Assembly (NCBI GenBank): GCA_964515335.1
Contig: CAZETS010000009.1
Location: 1-64,000 of the forward strand
Direction: 5' to 3'
Source: TMED88 sp964515335
GTDB lineage: Bacteria; Myxococcota_A; UBA9160; UBA4427
DNA: 64,000 nucleotides
Shown piece after piece: positions 43,667 to 51,498 of the stretch; within the stretch, counting starts at the first letter, position 1; the number at the start of each line of letters is the position of its first letter. The position numbers and the translations under genes are program-made. The notes beneath the pieces were generated by a model that ran no database searches, was not told where the DNA came from, and was given only the letters and a program-made list of their open reading frames with translations.

Positions 43667-44706
43667 TGCCAACCCGCCGAGATCGTCACGTCGGAGGCAA
43701 GCTGCGGCCCATCGAGGTCTTCGTAGATGGGAAACAGCGCCTCGACCGAGAAGCGTTGTCCGCCGAAGATCGGCAGCAGCACGTTGACGCCGGGGCCGAC
43801 CTGGAGGGTGGTGCCGCCCTGCAGCTTGTTGTCGTTGAGGGGGCTGGTCGGCATGCCGCTGACCGGGTCGGCCTTGAGGAGCGTCGGATCGGCCCCCCTC
43901 ACGTTGCCCCGCCGCGTCCACGCGAAGCGCCCGGACGCACTCAGCCAGCGGCCGAACCCGCCCGCCAGCCAGGCCGACGCGTGGTAGACCGTGCCGAGCC
44001 GGTAGCCCACCGAATTGGTCGAGATGCGGTACTGCCCCTCGAACTGACCGCCCCACGACAGCGACTCGTGGACCCCGGTGTACGTGATGCCCCAGATCGC
44101 ATCCCAGGAGCCCGACCCGAGCTGCATCACGTAGGGGAGCCGCTGCCCGGTGGCGTCGGTCTGCTGGATGCTGCCCGTCGGAAAGCTCACGCCGAAGTTG
44201 AACTGGGTCTTCTCCTGCCCCTTCTGCACGAAGGGAATCAGGAACATCAGCTTCGCATCGCCGATCCCCGTGGTCTCGGTGGTCCGAAAGGCGCCGCCGG
44301 CAGATTCTTCCAGTCGATTGTTCACGACCGGCAGCAAGAGCGCGAAAGTAAAGCGATCTCGCGGCGCGTACATGGCACCGAGGGTGTGGGTGTCCTGGGT
44401 CCAGGCCAGGGGCACGTCGGTGTACTTCGCGGCCACCTGCGACGGCGTCACCGGAAAATCGCCCACCAACAGGTGGCGTTTCTCGATGCGCGTGAAGCGG
44501 TAGAGGAACGTCCAGTCGCCGCGCGCGTGGGTGTGGTCGAGCAGCACGCCCACGGGAGCGAAGTCGCTGGCCCGGTCCAGCTCGCGGTGCAGCTGGAAGC
44601 GCGAGGTGCCCGCGCCGTCCGGCTCCTCGGCGAGCGCCGGCACGGCGAGCGATCCGAGCAGTGCGGCGCAAAGGACCGCGAGCGAGCGCCTTCCCCAGTG
44701 CGTCAC
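43654..44706 (-). CDS. Outer-membrane beta-barrel, MetA-pathway-of-phenol-like
   Basis: A 350-residue exported barrel. The signal peptide ends AVPALAEE; the body has repeated amphipathic strands such as FTFALLLPVVNNRLEE, TGIGDAKLMFLIPF, TQFNFGVSFPTGS and a C-terminal SAGWQWIF ending in Phe, the outer-membrane insertion signal. The fold matches the 'putative MetA pathway of phenol degradation' family, often found with copper and multicopper-oxidase genes. It is followed by the SCO gene with overlapping ends, which fits a copper or respiratory role. The start is GTG at 44706. Confidence 0.75.
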   Translation of the reverse strand: MTHWGRRSLAVLCAALLGSLAVPALAEEPDGAGTSRFQLHRELDRASDFAPVGVLLDHTHARGDWTFLYRFTRIEKRHLLVGDFPVTPSQVAAKYTDVPLAWTQDTHTLGAMYAPRDRFTFALLLPVVNNRLEESAGGAFRTTETTGIGDAKLMFLIPFVQKGQEKTQFNFGVSFPTGSIQQTDATGQRLPYVMQLGSGSWDAIWGITYTGVHESLSWGGQFEGQYRISTNSVGYRLGTVYHASAWLAGGFGRWLSASGRFAWTRRGNVRGADPTLLKADPVSGMPTSPLNDNKLQGGTTLQVGPGVNVLLPIFGGQRFSVEALFPIYEDLDGPQLASDVTISAGWQWIF

Positions 44707-44723
44707 GGCCGGCAGGCTAGCAG

Positions 44724-45572
44724 CTACGAGCCCGGCGCGAGCGCTCGGAGATGGTCGCCGTGCAGGCGCGCGAGGTCGCGCCGGAACGTGCGCCGGGTGG
44801 CGCGCTCGACGTCACCGGTGCGCGCGATTTCGCGGATCCAGTCACGCAGGATGCGCTCGCCGCGCAGACCGGCCAGGTAGTCGATGAACGACCACGACTG
44901 GAGGTACGCGACCCTCGCGCCCTCGGGCCCGAAGCCCGTGAAGCTCGGCGCCGACAGCGCCCCGAGGTCGTAGAGCCGGCCTTCGCGAGCGTATCGGTGC
45001 AACGCGTTGGCGGCGGGCGCGGGCAGCTGCCGCCAGCCCTGCACGCGCCCCTCGAACCACTCGGCCACCCCCTCGTTCAGCCAGGCGGGCAGCACGTGAC
45101 GCCCCGCCTCGGCGTCGAAGGCCGCGTGCACGTACTCGTGGTGGAGCACGGCGGCAAGTCGGTCGCTCACCACCGTGTCACCGCGGATGTGCACACGCCC
45201 GCCGTAGAAGCCGGCCACGGGAAAACGGAAGCTCCCGCCGAACTGCGCGTCGAAGACACCCGCGTCGTAGACCACCACGGTGATCGGCCGCTCGGGCCGG
45301 AGCCCGAGCCTCGCGTCGCCCTCGCGATAGGCCGACTCGAGGACGGCGAGCACGTTCTGTTCGAACTTGCGCGACCCGCGCAGTCCGGCCGTCTCGTCGA
45401 TGTCGACGTCCTGGTAGAGGACGAAGTGCGACGACGTGCGCTTCTCGAAGTCGCCGTCGGCTCCGCGATCGAGCGCCCCGGCGCTCGCGACCAGGAGCGC
45501 GGTCGCCATGACGAAGCCGCCCACCGGTGCCATGCGGCGGATCCACGAGCGCGCGCGAGACGGCTGCACCAC
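44724..45572 (-). CDS. Exported MA-type gluzincin-like metallopeptidase
   Basis: A 282-residue exported protein with a zinc-protease site HEYVHA (145-150) and a downstream NEGVAEWFEG (Glu167/171) that gives the gluzincin arrangement of the peptidase MA-like family. A signal or anchor segment lies at ~14-33. The substrate is unknown. GTG at 45572 keeps the Arg-rich n-region; ATG 45533 would remove it. It starts 4 bp after the aldo/keto reductase gene and ends 17 bp before the barrel gene, in a four-gene run. Confidence 0.82.
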   Translation of the reverse strand: MVQPSRARSWIRRMAPVGGFVMATALLVASAGALDRGADGDFEKRTSSHFVLYQDVDIDETAGLRGSRKFEQNVLAVLESAYREGDARLGLRPERPITVVVYDAGVFDAQFGGSFRFPVAGFYGGRVHIRGDTVVSDRLAAVLHHEYVHAAFDAEAGRHVLPAWLNEGVAEWFEGRVQGWRQLPAPAANALHRYAREGRLYDLGALSAPSFTGFGPEGARVAYLQSWSFIDYLAGLRGERILRDWIREIARTGDVERATRRTFRRDLARLHGDHLRALAPGS

Positions 45573-45576
45573 TGCG

Positions 45577-46593
45577 TCAGCCCATCGGGTAGCGGATCTC
45601 GCGGGAGATCGCGTCGATGCGCTCGTGCACGTCCATCGGCAACGGGCGCCCTGCGGCGGCCAACGTGTCGTCGAGCTGGTCGGGGTGGGTGGCGCCGATG
45701 ATCGTCGAGCCCACGAAGTCGTGGGCGAGCGTCCAGGCGATCGCCAGCGTCGCCACCGAGATTCCCTGCTCGGCGGCGATCTCGGCGAGGCGAGCGGTCG
45801 ATCGCAGCGTGCCCTCGTTCACGAAGCGCGCCGTCATCGCCTTGCCGCGGGCCGATTCCTCGCGATAGCGGGTGAAGCGACTGCCCTCGGGCCAGGCGCC
45901 GTCGAGGTACTTGCCCGAGAGCACGCCGGCAGCGAGCGGGCTGTAGGGCAACAGGCTCACCTGCTCGCGGCGGCAGACCTCGGCGAGCTCGTCCTCGAAG
46001 CGCCGGTTCAGCATGCTGAAGTTGTTCTGGATGGTCTCGTAGCGGGCGGTGGCGGCGACGTCGCTGGCCCAGAGGGCGCGCGTCAGCCCGTAGGCGCTCT
46101 GGTTGCTGCAGCCCACGTAGCGGACCTTGCCGGACTGAACGAGGCGGTCGAGGGCCTCCATGGTCTCGTCGATCGGATACTCGGGATCGGGCCAGTGGGT
46201 CTGGTAGAGATCGATGTAGTCGGTGCCGAGCCGCCGCAGGCTGCCCTCGACGGCCCGCTCGATGTTCCAGCGGTCGAGCCCGGTGTTGCCCCAGCGCAGT
46301 GGCCCGAGAAACCAGCCGCCGCCGGCGCCGACCACCTTGGTCGCGAGGATCACCGAGTCGCGCGGGCGATTCGAGAGCCAGCGCCCGCAGATCTCCTCGC
46401 TGCGCCCCACCCACTTCTCGTCGGGCGGTACCGGATACATCTCGGCCACGTCGAGGAAGTTCACGCCGGCCTCGAAGGCCTTGTCGAGGATGGCCACGCT
46501 CGCCGCCTCGTCGGCCATGCTGCCGAACGTCATGGTCCCCATGCAGATCTCGGAGACCACCAGGCCGCTGCGCCCGAGCCGATTGCGCTTCAC
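45577..46593 (-). CDS. Aldo/keto reductase
   Basis: A 338-residue NADPH-dependent TIM-barrel reductase. DVAEMYPVP contains the catalytic Asp and Tyr, ATKV the Lys, and YQTHWPD the His; VGCSNQSAYGL and ATLAIAWTL are the usual cofactor and barrel segments. It is of the 'tas'-like long AKR group. Substrate unknown. GTG at 46593 has an AGAGGAG site. It is the first gene of the minus-strand run ending with SCO. Confidence 0.93.
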   Translation of the reverse strand: MKRNRLGRSGLVVSEICMGTMTFGSMADEAASVAILDKAFEAGVNFLDVAEMYPVPPDEKWVGRSEEICGRWLSNRPRDSVILATKVVGAGGGWFLGPLRWGNTGLDRWNIERAVEGSLRRLGTDYIDLYQTHWPDPEYPIDETMEALDRLVQSGKVRYVGCSNQSAYGLTRALWASDVAATARYETIQNNFSMLNRRFEDELAEVCRREQVSLLPYSPLAAGVLSGKYLDGAWPEGSRFTRYREESARGKAMTARFVNEGTLRSTARLAEIAAEQGISVATLAIAWTLAHDFVGSTIIGATHPDQLDDTLAAAGRPLPMDVHERIDAISREIRYPMG

Positions 46594-46665
46594 GCCGCTC
46601 CTCTCACGCCACTGACTCTCACGCCGCTACTCTCACGCCACCCTCGCACGCCACCCTCGCACGCC
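46591..46665. repeat. Degenerate CACGCC tandem repeat before the aldo/keto reductase
   Basis: CACGCC recurs every 12-15 bases (CACGCCGCTCCTCT, CACGCCACTGACTCT, CACGCCGCTACTCT, CACGCCACCCTCG, CACGCCACCCTCG), followed by GCACGGCCGGCACAGCCGGCACGG. No gene is seen in 46594-46805. It holds the upstream region of the aldo/keto reductase and the end of the small secreted protein. Confidence 0.7.
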
Positions 46666-46805
46666 CGGCCACAGCCAGCCCCTGCACGGCCGGCACAGCC
46701 GGCACGGCTACGAGTCGGCCGGGGTGGCCGAGCCGGAAGCATACCGGAGCGGTCGGCCGCTCCGGTCCGGGCGGCCGTCGCGGGGCCGGGGCCGGGCGAA
46801 GGGGC

Positions 46806-47165
46806 CTAGAACCAGCCGCCCGAGAAGTACTTCGCGGCGCCCTTGGCGGCTGTGATCATCATCTGCCGCATCTGATCGGCCTGGGCCTTCGCGCGGGCCA
46901 ATGCGCTGCGCTGCTTGGCGTACTCGGGGCACTTGTCGGCGCGGCGGTTCTTCAGGCGATCGATGTGGTCGTTGGTCGCCTGCTCCCACAGGGTGTTGCC
47001 ACGGGCCTTCGCCATGGCGAGGACGGTGTTCTCGAAGTGATCGATCTGCTTCGTCATGCGGCCGCACATCTGCCGACCGGTGTACTGCCTGGCGCCGTCC
47101 TCGGCGGCCGCCGGGATCGGCGTCCACAGGAGTGCCGCGGCCAGGCAGGCCGCCCACGATCGCAT
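46806..47165 (-). CDS. Small secreted protein of unknown function
   Basis: A 119-residue exported protein: signal peptide MRSWAACLAAALLWTPIPAAAED, then a helical, charged mature part (CGRMTKQIDHFENTVLAMAKARGN, ANDHIDRLKNRRADKC, a Lys/Ala/Gln/Arg stretch and a C-terminal SGGWF). ATG at 47165 has a GGGGGAAG ribosome site; an earlier in-frame ATG adds only Pro/Gly/Arg residues. It has two Cys in the mature part. I do not recognise a family. Confidence 0.72.
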   Translation of the reverse strand: MRSWAACLAAALLWTPIPAAAEDGARQYTGRQMCGRMTKQIDHFENTVLAMAKARGNTLWEQATNDHIDRLKNRRADKCPEYAKQRSALARAKAQADQMRQMMITAAKGAAKYFSGGWF

Positions 47166-47249
47166 CGCTCTTCCCCCTCGAGTGCCGGGCATCCAAGCGG
47201 CTCATCGGCAGACCGGGGGCCGAAGTGAAGCTGACAGGCTCCTCGGGTC

Positions 47250-47771
47250 TCAGATCATCTTGAGGGTCGTGTACGCGTAGGCGAGCCGAGCCCGCTCGGC
47301 GGGCGGGGGCCCCTCGGGGCCGCCCGCTCCTCCGGACACCGGGTCCGAGGAGCCCGCCTCCCAGAAGTGCGTCTCCACCCACAGCGTCGACGCACCGCGG
47401 TGCAGGATCCGGCTCTCGATCTCGAAGGTCGGACCGGCGATCGGAGCAAAGTAGTCGACGCGCATGTTCAGCGTGGCCAGCCAGGGATGGCCCGGCCGGG
47501 TCTCGCGGCCCGCCCAGAAAGTGTGGACTGCGACGAAGTCCACGTAGGTCGGCGTGAAACCGCCGAAGAGCTGGCCGCGCGGATTCTTGAGCTTCTCGGG
47601 CAGCTGGGCGAGCACGCGCAGCACGCCGTCGCGACTCTCGAGCACGTCCCACTCGTAGGCTTCGAGCACGTCGCCCGCCGCGTGACCGCGCCCGACGAGC
47701 TTGCCCGGCGCCGGCGCCCTCCACAGGCCCGGCTGCGCGGGCGCGTCCTCTCCCGATCCCGCTTCCGACAC
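47250..47771 (-). CDS. Hotdog-fold thioesterase (PaaI-like)
   Basis: A 173-residue acyl-CoA thioesterase of the 4HBT/PaaI type. The central helix NPRGQLFGGFTPTYVDFVAVHTFWAG and the two following long strands (MRVDYFAPIAGPTFEIESRILHRG, STLWVETHFWEAG) fit the fold. GTG at 47771 begins two bases after the GMC gene's stop, so it is coupled to it. It may release an acyl product made by that dehydrogenase; that is inference. The acyl chain is unknown. Confidence 0.8.
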   Translation of the reverse strand: MSEAGSGEDAPAQPGLWRAPAPGKLVGRGHAAGDVLEAYEWDVLESRDGVLRVLAQLPEKLKNPRGQLFGGFTPTYVDFVAVHTFWAGRETRPGHPWLATLNMRVDYFAPIAGPTFEIESRILHRGASTLWVETHFWEAGSSDPVSGGAGGPEGPPPAERARLAYAYTTLKMI

Positions 47772-47773
47772 CC

Positions 47774-49315
47774 TCAGAGCCTGTCCTTGAGGGCCTGCGC
47801 CTGCCGGTGGGCGAGCGCGAGCACGGTGAACATGGGATTGACGGACGGGCACGCCGGAAAGGTGCCCGTGTCGGCGATGTAGAGGTTGTCCATCCCGTAG
47901 CAGTGACCCAGCTCGTCCACCACGCCCTGCTTCGGATCGCCGTGCATGCGCGTGGTGCAGAAGAGATGCGAGCTCGCCGTCGTCAGGTCGCCCGGCCGCA
48001 CCTTCCAATCGGCGAGCACGTCGGCCTGCTCGACGGCATCGAACTCGTCGGGCAGCCCGCCGATGCCCGGCATCACGCGCTCGGCACCGGCCGCGAAGTG
48101 GATCTTCACCAGCTCGTGGATGGCGCGAATCAGGATGCCCGCGTCCTCGGGATGGAGCTTCCAGCGGATCACCGGATCCATCGAGTCGAAGCGCGCGCTC
48201 ACCCGGCCGAGCGAGCGGTTGGCGCTCGCGATGCCGTCCCAGATGACAGTGCGGTCGAGCTCGGACAGCCGGCCGACCAGCTCGGCGCCGAGTCCCGGCG
48301 CCCGCACCGCCAGCGCCGCCGGCGACGACCACATGGTCTCGAGCTTGAAGCCCTCGCGCAGGAACTCGAGCGACTGATAGCTCTGGGTCGCGCCGAAGAG
48401 CGGATCGACCGGCTCGGGGTAGATGCCGCCGACCGCGCAGCCGGGGTGCATCTGCAGATTCTGGCCGACCTGCCGCGAGTCGTTGGCCAAGTCGCCGCTC
48501 TTCTGCAGCAGCACCGGCGTCGCCATGCAGCCCGCCGCCAGCACGACCAGCCGGGCGTTGATGCGGAACTTCGGCCCGGGCCGGCCGGTGAACGGCTCGA
48601 CGACCTGCCCCTCGACCCCCCAGACCCGGCGCCCGGCCCCCATCACCCGCTGCACCTGCAGCGAGGTGAAGACCCGTGCCCCGTGACGCATCGACTCGGG
48701 CACGTAGGTGATGTCCATGCTCTGCTTGGCGCGCGAGCGGCAGCCGGTGAAGCACTCGCCGCTGCCCACACAGCCCTGCACGTTGCGCTCGCTCGGCTCG
48801 CTCGCGTAGCCCAGGGCCTTGCAGCCGTCGCGAAAGAGCAGGTTGCGCGGGCCCTGTACGGCGTCGGGGGTCGGTGCGATGCCGAGAAAGTCGGCCACCG
48901 CGTCGAAGTGGGGATCGAGATCGGCCCGGGTGGTCCGCTCGAGCTCGAAGCGCTCCGACCAGCCGTCGAACACGAAGGCCGGCGGGCGAAGGCACATCGC
49001 CGAGTTGACCAGCGACCCGCCGCCGAGACAGATCGCCTGCAGGATCGGCATGAAGGTGCCGACGGGGCTGCGCAGCCCGCCCTCGCGCAGCGTGCGGGCC
49101 ATGCTGACGTTGCTGTCGCGAACGAACTCCGAGGGCGTGAAGGGGGGGCCCTCCTCGACGAGCGCGACGCGATGACCGGCCGCGGCGAGCTCGTGGGCAA
49201 CCACCGAGCCGCTCGGCCCCGACCCCACGACGACCACGTCGGCCTCTTCCACGAAGTCGCGGTCGTAGTCGGCAAAGACCCGCAGCGCGTCCGCGGGCGG
49301 CGCGGCCTCGCTCAC
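47774..49315 (-). CDS. GMC-family dehydrogenase, large subunit
   Basis: A 513-residue flavoprotein. VVVVGSGPSGSVVAHELAAAGHRV is the FAD motif; the middle has a cysteine-rich GCVGSGECFTGCRSRAKQS stretch seen in membrane-bound GMC alcohol or sugar-acid dehydrogenases, and the C-terminus has YIADTGTFPACPSVNPMFTVLALA. Unlike the GMC enzyme at 34723, it has a small partner gene: its GTG start (49315) overlaps the stop of the subunit-3-like gene (GTGA), so the two are made together. It probably passes electrons to the membrane. The substrate is unknown. Confidence 0.86.
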   Translation of the reverse strand: MSEAAPPADALRVFADYDRDFVEEADVVVVGSGPSGSVVAHELAAAGHRVALVEEGPPFTPSEFVRDSNVSMARTLREGGLRSPVGTFMPILQAICLGGGSLVNSAMCLRPPAFVFDGWSERFELERTTRADLDPHFDAVADFLGIAPTPDAVQGPRNLLFRDGCKALGYASEPSERNVQGCVGSGECFTGCRSRAKQSMDITYVPESMRHGARVFTSLQVQRVMGAGRRVWGVEGQVVEPFTGRPGPKFRINARLVVLAAGCMATPVLLQKSGDLANDSRQVGQNLQMHPGCAVGGIYPEPVDPLFGATQSYQSLEFLREGFKLETMWSSPAALAVRAPGLGAELVGRLSELDRTVIWDGIASANRSLGRVSARFDSMDPVIRWKLHPEDAGILIRAIHELVKIHFAAGAERVMPGIGGLPDEFDAVEQADVLADWKVRPGDLTTASSHLFCTTRMHGDPKQGVVDELGHCYGMDNLYIADTGTFPACPSVNPMFTVLALAHRQAQALKDRL

Positions 49316-49950
49316 GGCGCCTGCCCCCCGGCGGCCGACGCCTCCCGCAGCCGGGCGCGGGGGCGCTCGTGGGTGAGGTCGGCCCGCGAGTAGCGCACGG
49401 CGCTGCGCGGCCGGCCGATCGGCGGGTACAGCAGGTCGGCCTCGCAGACGACCGGCTCGATCTGCCACGGCGCGAGGCCGAGTGCGCGCAGGTTCTCCTC
49501 GTGGCCGAGGTAGCCCATGATGAGCACGGCCTTCAGAGCATCGAGCGCCATGCGGCGCAAATAGAGCCGGCTCGTCGCCCAGCCCTCCAGGTAGGCGCGG
49601 CGCTGCTCGGGCGACATCGACGAGAAGCGGCGGAAGGCGCCGACGCCCCGGGCCGGGAAGATCAGCGTCGCCTGCTCGAACAACACGAACAGCGCGCGGA
49701 TCAGGTAGCGCTGACGAGTGGGCAGCAGGACCAGGTAGCCGTCCGCGTAGCCCGGCAGATCGGCAGCGCGACCGTCGACGGGCATCCGCTCGCCCGGCGG
49801 GAAGAACGTCTCGGCCGCTGCCTCGAGGAAGGCCACCTCACCCCGCCCGATCACTGCGCGACGCGACGGGGGGTACCCGAGCCAGGCCCGGTAGACGACG
49901 AACAGGCCGATGACGAAGAGCGCGACGAGGACGATCACCCCGCCGAGCAT
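49312..49950 (-). CDS. Gluconate 2-dehydrogenase subunit 3-like membrane protein
   Basis: A 212-residue protein with an N-terminal membrane anchor (residues 1-~22) and the subunit-3 pattern FLEAAAETFFPPGERMPVDG, then YLIRALFVLFEQ and MSPEQRRAYLEGW. Family members are the small partner of membrane-bound GMC dehydrogenases such as gluconate 2-dehydrogenase and usually carry a Tat signal; here the N-terminus reads as an anchor. It overlaps the GMC gene by four bases. It should hold or export the flavoprotein. Confidence 0.83.
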   Translation of the reverse strand: MLGGVIVLVALFVIGLFVVYRAWLGYPPSRRAVIGRGEVAFLEAAAETFFPPGERMPVDGRAADLPGYADGYLVLLPTRQRYLIRALFVLFEQATLIFPARGVGAFRRFSSMSPEQRRAYLEGWATSRLYLRRMALDALKAVLIMGYLGHEENLRALGLAPWQIEPVVCEADLLYPPIGRPRSAVRYSRADLTHERPRARLREASAAGGQAP

Positions 49951-49971
49951 ACCCGCTGGGCGGGCGGTTGC

Positions 49972-50841
49972 TCAATCGGCGCTCTCATAGGGCGGGTCGT
50001 CCCAGAACGGGTAGAAGTCGGGCAGATCGTTCGCCACCGACAGGGCGAAGCGGGGGGGACGCTTCTCGAGGAAGCTCGTCACGCCCTCCTTCGCGTCCGG
50101 GCTCGCGCCCATGAATTCGATCGCCTTCGAGTCGACGCGGTGGGCCTCCATGGGGTGCGAGGCGCAGAGCATCTTCCACATCATCTGCCGCGACAGCGCC
50201 ACGGAGACGGGGCTGGTGTTGACGGCGATCTCCCGGGCGATCTCGTAGGCGCGGGGCAGCAGCGCGTCAGGGGCCAGCACCTCGCTCACCAGGCCCGCCG
50301 CGAGCGCCTCGTCGGGGCCGAAGATCCGGCCGGTCGCGACCCACTCCATCGCCTTGCTGATGCCCACCACCCGGGGCAGGAACCAGCTGCTCGCCGCCTC
50401 GGGGGCGATCCCGCGGCGGGCGAACACGAAGCCGAACTTCGCCTTCTCGCTGGCAAGCCGGACGTCCATCGGCAGGGTCTGCGTGATGCCGACACCGACC
50501 GCCGGCCCGTTTATCGCGGCGATCACCGGCTTCTTGCAGTCGAAGATGCGCAGCGACACCAGGCCGCCGCCGTCGCGCGGCGTGCTCGTCGGCTCTTCGC
50601 CGTCGCGCCCGACGTCGAAGGTGTCACCTCCACCCGAGAGATCGGCGCCCGCGCAGAAGCCGCGCCCCGCCCCGGTCACCACCACCACGCGGACGGCGTC
50701 CTCGCGATCCACGTAGTCGTACACTTCGAGCAGCTCGCGGATCATCGTGGCCGTGAAGGCGTTCAGCTTGTCGGGCCGGTGCAGCGTGAGGGTCAGCACG
50801 CCGTCGGCGTCGGTTTCGATGCGCAGGGTCTCGAAGTCCAC
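49972..50841 (-). CDS. Enoyl-CoA hydratase/isomerase family protein
   Basis: A 289-residue crotonase-fold protein. LTLTLHRPDKLNAFT, the oxyanion loop GAGRGFCAGADLS, NGPAVGVGITQTLPMDVRLA and PEAASSWFLPRVVG are conserved, and the Glu of the hydratase-type site is plausible. A long C-terminal tail ending FYPFWDDPP exceeds the usual length by ~30 residues. GTG at 50841 has AGAGGAG. It probably acts in fatty-acid or steroid side-chain degradation. Confidence 0.9.
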   Translation of the reverse strand: MDFETLRIETDADGVLTLTLHRPDKLNAFTATMIRELLEVYDYVDREDAVRVVVVTGAGRGFCAGADLSGGGDTFDVGRDGEEPTSTPRDGGGLVSLRIFDCKKPVIAAINGPAVGVGITQTLPMDVRLASEKAKFGFVFARRGIAPEAASSWFLPRVVGISKAMEWVATGRIFGPDEALAAGLVSEVLAPDALLPRAYEIAREIAVNTSPVSVALSRQMMWKMLCASHPMEAHRVDSKAIEFMGASPDAKEGVTSFLEKRPPRFALSVANDLPDFYPFWDDPPYESAD

Positions 50842-50995
50842 GCGGGTCTCCTCTGCAAGGCGGCCGTCCCCAGGCGGTGGCTCGCGAAAGTCTCAGCGTA
50901 GCCCCGAACGGCTGCCGGGGCCGATGCCCGGACGTGATACGCTCTGCGCCCGCCGCGAGCGGCCCGAGCGACGGGCAGCGGTGCTGGAGTGCGCG

Positions 50996-51481
50996 ATGCG
51001 GATCGGCGTCGTCGGCGACACCCACAACAACCTGCAGAGCGTCCGCCGGATCGTCGAGATCTTCGACCGCGCGGACGTCGAGCGCGTCGTCCACACCGGG
51101 GACATCACCCAGGCCAAGGTGCTCGAAGCCTTCGCCGCCATGCGCGCATCGCTCTTCGGCGTCTGGGGCAACAACGACCTCGAGCGCGACACCCTCGAAG
51201 ACGCCGCCCGGACCCACTCCATGCACATCGTCGAGGGCCCGCTCGAGGTCGAGTGGCACGGCCGGTCGATCGTCGTCACCCACGACCCCCTCGACCTCGA
51301 CGCCCACCTCGCCGACCACCACGCGCTGGCGCTGCACGGCCACACGCACCTGCTCCGCTTCGAGCGCGTGCGGGACACGGTGGTCTTCAATCCCGGCGAG
51401 TGCGCCGGCATGCTGCCGGGCTGGAACCGCGTCGGCATGGTCGACCTCGAGACGCTCCACTGCGAGCTCGAGCACTTCTGA
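50996..51481 (+). CDS. YfcE-family metallophosphoesterase
   Basis: A 161-residue calcineurin-like phosphoesterase. The metal-binding blocks GDTHNN, HTGDIT, GNND and HGHTH appear in order. YfcE-type enzymes hydrolyse phosphodiesters, with the physiological substrate usually unclear. It is divergent from the enoyl-CoA hydratase and 17 bp before the carboxylase gene, with which it probably shares a transcript, although no functional link is obvious. Confidence 0.88.
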   Translation: MRIGVVGDTHNNLQSVRRIVEIFDRADVERVVHTGDITQAKVLEAFAAMRASLFGVWGNNDLERDTLEDAARTHSMHIVEGPLEVEWHGRSIVVTHDPLDLDAHLADHHALALHGHTHLLRFERVRDTVVFNPGECAGMLPGWNRVGMVDLETLHCELEHF

Positions 51482-51498
51482 TCGGGAGCAATGCCTGC

